This document shows, in pieces, positions 28,202-36,184 of a stretch of 64,000 nucleotides of DNA. Within the stretch, counting starts at the first letter, position 1. Every line of letters begins with the position of its first letter. The translations under genes and the position numbers were made by a program. A model generated the notes under the pieces. It searched no databases. It worked only from the letters and a program-made list of their open reading frames with translations, and had not been told where the DNA came from. Source of the stretch: Buchnera aphidicola (Meitanaphis elongallis) (GTDB lineage Bacteria > Pseudomonadota > Gammaproteobacteria > Enterobacterales > Enterobacteriaceae); NCBI GenBank assembly GCA_039830015.1, contig CP140033.1:124001-188000 (forward strand). The letters run 5' to 3'.

Positions 28202-29023
28202 TTATATATTTAGTACATCAAACATGTTGAATAATCCTATTTCATTTGTTGACATTAGCCATATTGCGGCTTTTATAGCTCCTTTTGAAAAAATTGATCT
28301 ATTTGTTGCTTTATGTATAATTTCGATGCGTTCTCCAAGAGTTGCAAAAATGACTTTATGATCTCCTATTGTATCACCGGCACGTATTGTTGAGAAACCA
28401 ATTTCATCTTTTTTTCTTTTTCCTATTAATCCTTTTCTCATATATACAGCTTTCTTTTTGAAGTTCCAGTTCATTTCTTGTGATATTATTTCTCCCATTT
28501 TTATAGCTGTTCCGGAAGGAGCATCTTTTTTTTCACGATGATGTGCTTCGATAATTTCAATGTCAGAATATTGTCCTATAATGGAAGTAGTTTTCTTTAA
28601 TAAATGTAACATTAAATTAATTCCGATGCTATAATTTGGAGAAAAAACAATACCAACTTTTTTTGATAATATTTTGATGGTATTTATGTCTTCTGCGGAT
28701 AGTCCTGTTGTTCCAATCACAATTTTTTTATTATTTAAAGCGCAAATTTTTAAATGTTCTATTGTACTTTTAGGATTGGTAAAATCTATTAGGACATCAA
28801 AGTTATTAATTTCTTGTTTTAGAGAATCAGAAATAATAACGTTAGTATTGTTTGTTCCTATTACTTTTTTTATGTTTTCTTGAATTGAAGTGTGTTTTTT
28901 TTTTACTATAGCAACATTAAGAGAGATGTTGTTATAGTTGTTTGTACGTATCTCTTTAATTAAGTTTGTTCCCATTTTACCAAGAGCACCGGATATAGCA
29001 ATCTTAAATGGTTTATTTTGCAT
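28202..29023 (-). CDS. dapB: 4-hydroxy-tetrahydrodipicolinate reductase
   Basis: A step of the diaminopimelate/lysine pathway, serving both peptidoglycan and lysine supply. 273 residues, equal to E. coli. N-terminal nucleotide-binding loop ISGALGKMGTNL, then DFTNPKS, IGTTGLS, the catalytic EAHHREKKDAPSGTA and SFSPN-type segment FSPNYSIGINLML. A run of ten A in the coding strand (T at 28895-28904) is in frame. Same strand as the genes on both sides. Confidence 0.97.
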   Translation of the reverse strand: MQNKPFKIAISGALGKMGTNLIKEIRTNNYNNISLNVAIVKKKHTSIQENIKKVIGTNNTNVIISDSLKQEINNFDVLIDFTNPKSTIEHLKICALNNKKIVIGTTGLSAEDINTIKILSKKVGIVFSPNYSIGINLMLHLLKKTTSIIGQYSDIEIIEAHHREKKDAPSGTAIKMGEIISQEMNWNFKKKAVYMRKGLIGKRKKDEIGFSTIRAGDTIGDHKVIFATLGERIEIIHKATNRSIFSKGAIKAAIWLMSTNEIGLFNMFDVLNI

Positions 29024-29047
29024 TTTTGTTTCCTGAGTAATAAAGAA

Positions 29048-30001
29048 TTATTTGTTTTTTCTAATACACTTCAGTTCTTTTGGAATGCGAAATATAATAT
29101 TTTCACTAATTCCAGTAATTTCTTGTATAGTAGTGTTTTTGATTGTGCTTAGCTTTTTGATTATTTGTTTTATTATAATGTTTGGAGTGGAAGCTCCAGC
29201 TGTTATTCCAATAGACCGAGAATTTTTAATAATCCAATCGTTTGTATGAATTTCATTTTTAGAGTCTATTAAAATAGAATGTTTTCCTGTTTTTTTCGCT
29301 AATTGGACTAATTGATTAGAATTAGAAGAATATCTTGAACCTATTACAATAATAGTGTCAGATATCTTTGATAATTTTTTAACTGCTATTTGACGATTAA
29401 TGGTTGCATAGCAAACATCTGTTTTTTTTGAATTAATAATATTAGGATATTTTTTTTTCAGTGCTGTAATAATAGGATTAATTTTTTCTAAAGATAGTGT
29501 AGTTTGAGTCATTAGCATTAATTTATTTGAATTTTTAACTTTTAATTTTGACACATCTTTAACTGATTCTATAAGATAAATTTTTCCATGAATGTTATCA
29601 TATTGCCCTAGTGTTCCTTCGATTTCTGGATGTTTAGCTGTTCCTATAAGTACAGCTTCAAAGCCTAATTTGCTAGCTTTTGATACTTTTTTATGAACTT
29701 TTTCGACTAGTGGACAGGTTGCATCAATTATTTTTAATTTTCTTTTTATAGCTTTATTTTTTAGATTTTTAGATACTCCATGTGCTGAAAGAATTAGTAT
29801 TGATCCTTTTGGAATAGAATTAATATGTTCATTAAAAATAACACCTCTAGATTTTAAATCATTGATGACGTATGTATTATGTACTATTTCGTGATTGACG
29901 TAAATAGGTTTTCCCCAGACTTTTAATGCAGTATTAACAATATTGATTGCTCTTTTTACTCCTGCACAAAATCCTCTTGGATTTGCTAAAAAAATATTCA
30001 T
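29048..30001 (-). CDS. ispH: 4-hydroxy-3-methylbut-2-enyl diphosphate reductase
   Basis: Last enzyme of the MEP pathway, giving IPP and DMAPP; a [4Fe-4S] protein. The three cluster cysteines are in NPRGFCAG, DATCPLVEK and DVCYATINRQ. VNHEIVHN, LSAHGVS and HPEIEGTLGQY supply the conserved His and Glu. I start at 30001 (MNIFLANPRGFC, 317 residues, E. coli 316); an in-frame ATG at 30013 adds four residues, and neither start has a clear ribosome binding site. Its pathway partner ispE, 27 kb away, is frameshifted. Confidence 0.95.
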   Translation of the reverse strand: MNIFLANPRGFCAGVKRAINIVNTALKVWGKPIYVNHEIVHNTYVINDLKSRGVIFNEHINSIPKGSILILSAHGVSKNLKNKAIKRKLKIIDATCPLVEKVHKKVSKASKLGFEAVLIGTAKHPEIEGTLGQYDNIHGKIYLIESVKDVSKLKVKNSNKLMLMTQTTLSLEKINPIITALKKKYPNIINSKKTDVCYATINRQIAVKKLSKISDTIIVIGSRYSSNSNQLVQLAKKTGKHSILIDSKNEIHTNDWIIKNSRSIGITAGASTPNIIIKQIIKKLSTIKNTTIQEITGISENIIFRIPKELKCIRKNK

Positions 30002-30092
30002 ATGTATGTACAAAATTTTAAGTAAATATTGTTATTTAATTATTTTATATTTATGTAAAATATATTATGTAAGTGTTAGTATATGTTTTATT

Positions 30093-30578
30093 TCATTTGT
30101 TCTTGTAAAGGTGAATGTATATTAGTAGGATGCTGCCTAAAAAAATACTTATGTCCGCTATATTAAATATAGCAAAATGCCAATTTTTAAAGTGAATATC
30201 AATAAAATCTATTACGAAACCAAAACGTAATCGATCTATTAAGTTCCCGATTGCTCCGCCAATTATTAAAATATAAATGAAATTGTAATATGTTTTATTG
30301 CTTGAAATAAAACACATAATCTTCGATATTATAATAATAGTTATAAAATTTATAAAATATAAGATATATTTATGTTCTTTGCTAACATTGGAAAAAAGGC
30401 TAAATGCTAATCCATAGTTGTGTGTATGAACAATGTTTAATGTTGAAGTAATATGTGTAACTTCAAATAATGGAAAATTATTACTTATCCATCTTTTACT
30501 TAAAAAATCTAATAGTGTTATTAGAAAAATACTATTTAATAAAATTAGTATGTTTAATGGGGTTAGTGATTTTTTCAT
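30093..30578 (-). CDS. lspA: Lipoprotein signal peptidase
   Basis: Aspartic peptidase of the inner membrane that removes signal peptides from prolipoproteins. 161 residues (E. coli 164), four hydrophobic spans. The catalytic Asp motifs are present: GGAIGNLIDRLRFG and FAIFNIADISI. The ATG overlaps the ileS stop by one base (TAATG), so it is probably translationally coupled. At least one likely client is nearby: lolB. Confidence 0.96.
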   Translation of the reverse strand: MKKSLTPLNILILLNSIFLITLLDFLSKRWISNNFPLFEVTHITSTLNIVHTHNYGLAFSLFSNVSKEHKYILYFINFITIIIISKIMCFISSNKTYYNFIYILIIGGAIGNLIDRLRFGFVIDFIDIHFKNWHFAIFNIADISIFLGSILLIYIHLYKNK

Positions 30579-33406
30579 TATAGAAATTTACGTGTTTCAC
30601 CTGATCCTGAAATATTTAAAATACATCTTTTGCATATTTTTAAATTTTCGTTAATGTCTTCAATATTAGTAATAATATGCCAACATCGGGTACATTTTCT
30701 CCCGTTTATTTTAGAGACGTGTATTTTAAAATGTTTGATTAATGCACTTTTTATGGAATGATTGGGAGCAAAAGAATAATTTTTTATTTTAACTTGTGAT
30801 GTTAAAAATAAAAATTTTAGTTCATTTTTTAATAATTTTAGTTTTTCTTTAAGACTATTATCAACATATAGTGTAATTGATGATTCTAGAGAATTACCTA
30901 ATATTTTGTTTTTCCTAGCGTGATCTAAAGCTTTATTGATCTCATTTTTAATAATTAGTAATTCATTCCAATATTGGTTGTTCATAATGTAGCTGTCATT
31001 TAAGTAAAATAGTTGATCAAACCATTCTTCGGTAAATATAGATTTGCTTTTTTTTCCTGGTAAGTGATCCCATATTTCATCTGCGGTAAAAGACAGAATA
31101 GGTGCTATCCATCTTACAAGTGAATTTAAAATAAGATGCATGGCGCTTTGGCCACTTCTTCTCGCAACACTATTGGGTTTTGTTAGATATTGTCTGTCTT
31201 TAATTATATCTAAATAAAAAGAACTCATTTCTATTGAACAAAAACATGTTATGTGTTTGATTACATCATGGAAGTCATAACTATTATAACTATGGATTAT
31301 TTTATTTTGAACTTCAAAGGTTTTTCCTATGATCCATCGATCTAACATTATCATATTTTTAGAAGATATCATGTCTTGTTCATAATTGAAATCATATAAA
31401 TTTGCGATAAGAAATCTAGTTGTATTTCGAATTTTTCTGTAGATATCTGATGTTTGTTTAAGAATATTATCGGAAATAATAATTTCTTTAAAGTAGTTAG
31501 TAGAAGCTATCCATAATCTTAATATATCTGCTCCTAATTTTTTAATTATATCGTCAGGATGGATAGTATTTCCAATAGATTTGGACATTTTTTTTCCTTC
31601 TCTATCTACGATAAATCCATGAGTGATTACTGTACGATACGGAGGAGTAGCATTAATAGCGGTAGATATTATGAGAGAGGACATAAACCAACCTCGATGT
31701 TGATCCGATCCTTCTATGTATAAGTCAGAGATATGATCATGATGGGTAATGTCTTTTTTATACACGTCAGAAAGCATTATAGATCCGGATTCAAACCAAA
31801 TATCTAAAATGTCTGTTACTTTAACATATTGGTTTGATTCATTACCCAATAATGTATCTTGATCTAAATCGAACCATGCTTGAATTCCTTTTTCTTTTAC
31901 ACTATTTATGACATGATCGATAATTGAAAATAGTTTAGGATGTAATTTTCCTGTTTCTTTATGAAAAAAGATAGGAATGGGAACTCCCCATGTTCTTTGT
32001 CTAGATATGCACCAATCTGGGCGATGAGATATCAAATTAATCATTTTTTCTTTTCCCCAGTTTGGCAGCCATTTAACTTTTTGAATTTGTTTTATACAAC
32101 TTTTTTTCAAATTGTTATGGTTCATGTCGATAAACCATTGTTGAGTAGCTCGAGAGATAATAGGTGTTTTATGTCTCCAACAATGTGGATAAGTGTGAGT
32201 AAAATTTTCGTATTTTAATAAGGCATTATTATTTTTTAACAGTTCAATAATTATTTTTATAGATTTAAAGATATTTATTCCGTTTAATTTAGGATGAACA
32301 TCAGCTATAAAGTTTCCATTTCCATCAATTGTTTGTGTTACATTAATTTTATATTTTTTGCTAACTTCATAATCATCGTTTCCAAATTCTGAAGCTATAT
32401 GTACGGCTCCTGTACCTAATTCTAATGTTGCATGTTGTGATAAGATAATTGGGATTTTAATGTTTAAGAATGGATGAATAAATTGTGTATTTTCAAGAAG
32501 TTTTCCGGATGTTGTACCTAGAACATTCCATCGTTTAATTTTGCATTTCTGCATAGTAGTTTGTACTAGTTCTTTTGCTAATATTAATGTTTGCTCTGGT
32601 GTTTGTATAAGCTGATAACATAAATTAGGATTTAATGCAATAGCTCTATTTGCTGGTAAACTCCAAGGTGTAGTAGTCCAGATCACTATATATGGTGTAA
32701 TGTAATTATTTAAGTTAGTAACATTGAATATTTTTTTAATAATTTTATTATTAGTAGTTTTAAATTTTACAAAAGTAGAAATAGACGATTTGAGATCGTA
32801 TTCAACTTCTGCTTCTGCCAATGCTGAACAACAACTAATGCACCAATTAACTGGTTTAAAATCTCGATAAATGTAACCAAGTTTAATCATTTTAGCAAAA
32901 GTATTCATTATATGTGCTTCGTTTTTAAAATTCATCGTTAAATATGCATTATTCCAGTCTCCTAATACTCCTAATCTAGTAAATTCTTTTTTTTGATGAT
33001 TTACTTGAGTATCGGCATATTTTCTACATTGGTTTCGAAAAGTATTTGTCGTAATGTTATTTATTTCATCTTTTTGGTTCATTTTTTCAATTTTATGTTC
33101 AATAGGTAATCCATGGCAATCCCAAGAGGGAGTATAAGGAGCATCGAATCCCGACATGTTTTTTGATTTAATAATAATATCTTTTAAGATTTTATTTGCT
33201 GCATGTCCAATATGAATATTTCCATTAGCATATGGAGGACCGTCATGTAAAAAAAATTTTTTTTTATTTTTTTTATTTTTTCTAATGGTATTATAAACGT
33301 TATTTTTTTCCCATTTTTTAAGAATTGTTGGTTCTTTTTCAGATAAGTTACCTTTCATTGAAAAGTTGGTATGAGGTAAATTTAGAGTTGATTTATAATC
33401 AGTCAT
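30578..33406 (-). CDS. ileS: Isoleucyl-tRNA synthetase
   Basis: Class I synthetase for tRNA-Ile, 942 residues (E. coli 938). HIGH motif is GNIHIGHAANK near residue 65; KMSKS is in GKKMSKSIGNT near 610; the C-terminal zinc finger has CTRCWH and CKRC. In the CP1 editing domain the Thr-rich WTTTPWSLPANRA is kept, and His and Asp of GTGAVH...DDY remain, but the family HTAPGHG reads HIASEFG. Homopolymer A/T runs near 33249-33279 are all in frame. It is transcribed with lspA and ribF, as in E. coli. Confidence 0.97.
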   Translation of the reverse strand: MTDYKSTLNLPHTNFSMKGNLSEKEPTILKKWEKNNVYNTIRKNKKNKKKFFLHDGPPYANGNIHIGHAANKILKDIIIKSKNMSGFDAPYTPSWDCHGLPIEHKIEKMNQKDEINNITTNTFRNQCRKYADTQVNHQKKEFTRLGVLGDWNNAYLTMNFKNEAHIMNTFAKMIKLGYIYRDFKPVNWCISCCSALAEAEVEYDLKSSISTFVKFKTTNNKIIKKIFNVTNLNNYITPYIVIWTTTPWSLPANRAIALNPNLCYQLIQTPEQTLILAKELVQTTMQKCKIKRWNVLGTTSGKLLENTQFIHPFLNIKIPIILSQHATLELGTGAVHIASEFGNDDYEVSKKYKINVTQTIDGNGNFIADVHPKLNGINIFKSIKIIIELLKNNNALLKYENFTHTYPHCWRHKTPIISRATQQWFIDMNHNNLKKSCIKQIQKVKWLPNWGKEKMINLISHRPDWCISRQRTWGVPIPIFFHKETGKLHPKLFSIIDHVINSVKEKGIQAWFDLDQDTLLGNESNQYVKVTDILDIWFESGSIMLSDVYKKDITHHDHISDLYIEGSDQHRGWFMSSLIISTAINATPPYRTVITHGFIVDREGKKMSKSIGNTIHPDDIIKKLGADILRLWIASTNYFKEIIISDNILKQTSDIYRKIRNTTRFLIANLYDFNYEQDMISSKNMIMLDRWIIGKTFEVQNKIIHSYNSYDFHDVIKHITCFCSIEMSSFYLDIIKDRQYLTKPNSVARRSGQSAMHLILNSLVRWIAPILSFTADEIWDHLPGKKSKSIFTEEWFDQLFYLNDSYIMNNQYWNELLIIKNEINKALDHARKNKILGNSLESSITLYVDNSLKEKLKLLKNELKFLFLTSQVKIKNYSFAPNHSIKSALIKHFKIHVSKINGRKCTRCWHIITNIEDINENLKICKRCILNISGSGETRKFL

Positions 33407-33427
33407 TATTTTCTCTTTTTATGTATT

Positions 33428-34384
33428 TTATTTGTAATGTGATGTTTTATTAGAATATTTATTAAAGTGTAAGTTTGCTTCATTGACATCACATTTAATT
33501 TGTTTTTTTAAATTTTCTATAGAAGAAAAAAAAATTTCATTTCTTATTTTTTTGATGAAAATAACTTCTATGCGTTTTTTATATAAGTTTATAGAAACGT
33601 TTATTAAATGTACTTCGAGCATTTGTTTTATTCCTAGCATGGTGGGTCGAGTTCCGACGTTTGCTACTCCAAAGAACATTTGTTTTAACGAAAATACGAA
33701 TACTTTTACTGCGAAAACTCCGCTAATTGGAGCTTTATTTTTGTATAGAGTTACGTTAGCTGTTGGAAATCCTATTAAAGTTCCATTTTTTTTTCCATGA
33801 ATAACTCTTCCAGAGATACTAAAAGAACGTCCGAGTAATTTTTTAGCTAATTTTAAATCGTTGTTTTTTAATGCTATTCTGATAGCTGTGCTGCTTACTT
33901 TAATTTGGTTTATTTTAAGTATTTTAGTTGTATAGACTTCAAAATTGAAATTTTTTCCCATTTCTTTTAAAAAAGTGATATTGCCTTGTTTTTTTGTTCC
34001 AAAACGAAAATTTTCTCCAACAGCTAAAAAGAAAATATTTAGTTTTTTAACTAATATTTTGGTTACAAAATTCATCGGATTTATTAAAGAAAAATTTTTA
34101 TTAAAACAAATGCATAATATTATATCAATATCCCATTGGGATAGGTATTTTATTTTTTCTCGAAATGTCATTATTCGAGTAGGAGGATTTTTTGGATAAA
34201 AGAATTCTTTAGGTTGTGGTTCAAATATAATAACAGTAGCTGGTTTTTTATGTTCTTCTTTTTTTTTGCAAATTAAGTTAAGTAGTTTTTGATGACCTAA
34301 ATGTACTCCATCAAAATTTCCTATTGTTAAAATACAAGAACGAGTTTTGAACTCAAGATGATTAATGTTTCTTATTAGTTTCAT
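33428..34384 (-). CDS. ribF: Bifunctional riboflavin kinase / FAD synthetase
   Basis: Converts riboflavin to FMN and then FAD. 318 residues (E. coli 313). The N-terminal adenylyltransferase half has TIGNFDGVHLGHQKLL; the C-terminal kinase half (from about 185) has GKKNGTLIGFPTANV and the segment around NVGTRPTM. Flavins are needed by complex I (FMN in NuoF), encoded in the same window. It heads the ribF-ileS-lspA group and diverges from rpsT. Confidence 0.96.
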   Translation of the reverse strand: MKLIRNINHLEFKTRSCILTIGNFDGVHLGHQKLLNLICKKKEEHKKPATVIIFEPQPKEFFYPKNPPTRIMTFREKIKYLSQWDIDIILCICFNKNFSLINPMNFVTKILVKKLNIFFLAVGENFRFGTKKQGNITFLKEMGKNFNFEVYTTKILKINQIKVSSTAIRIALKNNDLKLAKKLLGRSFSISGRVIHGKKNGTLIGFPTANVTLYKNKAPISGVFAVKVFVFSLKQMFFGVANVGTRPTMLGIKQMLEVHLINVSINLYKKRIEVIFIKKIRNEIFFSSIENLKKQIKCDVNEANLHFNKYSNKTSHYK

Positions 34385-34490
34385 AGTAAGTAATATTTTA
34401 ATAATGAAAGATGGTATAAATTTTTCAGTTAAATATAATTTTTATGTCATAAATGATTTTTATAAATTGTATAGAATCCATAGTAGATCA

Positions 34491-34499
34491 TGTTAAAAT
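34491..34499 (+). promoter_or_regulatory. Candidate extended -10 box for rpsT
   Basis: TG-T-TAAAAT, an extended -10 of the same form as the one before ksgA, about 100 bases before the rpsT start. No good -35 hexamer is spaced to it, so support is weak. Confidence 0.3.
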
Positions 34500-34602
34500 A
34501 ACATATAAATATGGTGAGTGTGTGTTTCATTTGATGATATTATATAGTGTTATGTACATATTTTGAATTATTCTGTTTAAGGTCATATAGGGAGCACATA
34601 TT

Positions 34603-34866
34603 TTGGCGAATTTAAAGTCATCTAAAAAAAGTTCTGTAAAATCTGAAAAAATAAGACGTTGTAATTCTAGTAAAAGATCTAGAATCAAAACTTTTATAAA
34701 GAAAGTAAATGTTGAAATATTATTAGGAAATAAAGAAAGGGCACAATTGCAATTTAGTCAGGTTCAATCAATTTTAGATCGATATGCTACTAAAGGTTTA
34801 ATTCATAAAAATAAAGCAGCAAGACACAAATCAAATTTAGAACATAAGATTAAATTATTAGCTTAA
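34603..34866 (+). CDS. rpsT: 30S ribosomal protein S20, TTG start
   Basis: 87 residues, the same length as E. coli S20, a helical protein that binds 16S rRNA. The start is TTG at 34603, behind AGGGAGC (34589-34595). E. coli rpsT also starts with UUG, which takes part in its autogenous control, so the rare start looks conserved on purpose. The signature GLIHKNKAARHKS near the C-terminus is intact. Its own terminator follows. Confidence 0.96.
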   Translation: MANLKSSKKSSVKSEKIRRCNSSKRSRIKTFIKKVNVEILLGNKERAQLQFSQVQSILDRYATKGLIHKNKAARHKSNLEHKIKLLA

Positions 34867-34903
34867 ACATTATAGAAAGATAAAGTAGTAAACGTTCATT
34901 TTT

Positions 34904-34944
34904 AAAATTTGCTTCCATAAAAGTTATATAGAAGCAAATTTTTT
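34904..34944 (+). terminator. Rho-independent terminator after rpsT
   Basis: AAAATTTGCTTC (34904-34915) pairs perfectly with GAAGCAAATTTT (34931-34942), followed by two more T to make a six-T run. It lies between the convergent rpsT and dnaJ; on the minus strand the T tract is broken, so it serves rpsT best. Confidence 0.85.
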
Positions 34945-34949
34945 AAGGT

Positions 34950-36089
34950 TTATTTAGTAAGATCATCAAAGAACCTTTTTACTCCTTCAAAAAATCGTTT
35001 TGATTTAGGACTATTTTTTTCTCCTTTAAATCCATCGAAACTTTCTCCTAATTGGTATAAAAGGTATTTTTGCTGTTCATTAAGATTTACTGGAGTTTCT
35101 ACGATTATCTTACATAATAAATCTCCTTTTTTTCTGTTTCTAATAGATTTTACTCCCTTTTCTTTAATTCTAAACAATCTTCCTGATTGTGTTTCTTCTG
35201 GAATTTTTAGTTTAACTTTTCCGTCTAATGTTGGTACTTCGATTTCTCCACCTAAAGCAGCCATAGAAAAATTTATTGGTACTTCACAATATAAATCGTT
35301 TTCTTTACGTTCGAAGATAGGATGTTTTTTTACTATTATTTGAACATATAAATCTCCGGAAGAAGCTCCATTTTCACCTGCTTCTCCTTCGTTATTCAAA
35401 CGAATTCGATCGTCTGTGTTTACTCCAGGTGGAATTTTAACTGATAAAATTTTAGATTTTTCTATTTTTCCATGACCATGACATGTATAGCATGGAAATT
35501 GTATTATACTTCCTTTTCCTTGACATTGTGGGCATGTTTGTTGAACAGTAAAAAATCCTCTTCTTATTTGTATTTGTCCATGTCCGCGACATTTTTGACA
35601 ATTTTTAGGTTTTGATCCAGATTGAGCTCCACTTCCATAACATGATGGACAAGTTTGTAAAGTAGGAATATGAATTTCTTTTGTGGTTCCTCTTACAGCT
35701 TCTTCTAGAGTTAAATTCATGTTATAACGTAAATCGGACCCTTTAGTAGACCTTTTCGTTCTATTTCCATTAAATATGTCTCCGAATACATCACCAAATA
35801 TGTCACTAAAATCTGAGCTATTACTAAAATTATGAGTAAACGTAGTGTTTCTTGTATTTCCTTGTTCGAATGCAGCATGTCCATATTGATCATATGTTGC
35901 TCTTTTTTCTGTATCACTTAAAATTTCGTATGCTTCTTTAATTTTTTTAAATTTTTCTTCAGATGCTTTGTTTCCTTGATTTCTGTCTGGATGATATTTC
36001 ATCGCTAGTTTTTTATATGCTTTTTTTATATCTCGTTCGTCGGATGATTGACTAATTCCTAAAATTTGATAAAGATCTTGTTTTGACAT
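34950..36089 (-). CDS. dnaJ: Chaperone DnaJ (Hsp40)
   Basis: Co-chaperone that delivers substrates to DnaK and stimulates its ATPase. From the ATG at 36089 the product has 379 residues and begins MSKQDLYQILG, matching E. coli; an upstream in-frame ATG at 36161 lies in the intergenic hairpin and adds 24 unmatched residues. J domain with KYHPDRNQG, a short Gly/Phe-poor linker (about 75-110; E. coli is much richer in Gly here), four zinc-binding CxxCxGxG repeats (CPSCYGSG, CQKCRGHG, CPQCQGKG, CYTCHGHG), and the substrate-binding C-terminal domain. Confidence 0.96.
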   Translation of the reverse strand: MSKQDLYQILGISQSSDERDIKKAYKKLAMKYHPDRNQGNKASEEKFKKIKEAYEILSDTEKRATYDQYGHAAFEQGNTRNTTFTHNFSNSSDFSDIFGDVFGDIFNGNRTKRSTKGSDLRYNMNLTLEEAVRGTTKEIHIPTLQTCPSCYGSGAQSGSKPKNCQKCRGHGQIQIRRGFFTVQQTCPQCQGKGSIIQFPCYTCHGHGKIEKSKILSVKIPPGVNTDDRIRLNNEGEAGENGASSGDLYVQIIVKKHPIFERKENDLYCEVPINFSMAALGGEIEVPTLDGKVKLKIPEETQSGRLFRIKEKGVKSIRNRKKGDLLCKIIVETPVNLNEQQKYLLYQLGESFDGFKGEKNSPKSKRFFEGVKRFFDDLTK

Positions 36090-36117
36090 TCTTACTTTTC
36101 CTGGTTGTATAAATCTT

Positions 36118-36155
36118 AACACGAGCATAATAAAAATTTTATGCTCGTGTTTTTT
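36118..36155 (+). terminator. Strong hairpin between dnaK and dnaJ, T tract on the plus strand
   Basis: AACACGAGCATAA (36118-36130) pairs perfectly over 13 bases with TTATGCTCGTGTT (36139-36151), loop of 8. The six-T run (36150-36155) follows it only when read on the plus strand, antisense to dnaKJ. On the minus strand the stem is followed by AAGATTT and would sit in the dnaK-dnaJ mRNA about 30 bases before the dnaJ ATG. It may be an mRNA processing or stability hairpin, or an antisense terminator. Confidence 0.6.
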
Positions 36156-36184
36156 ATTCATTTCTAATTATTTATTAATAAATA

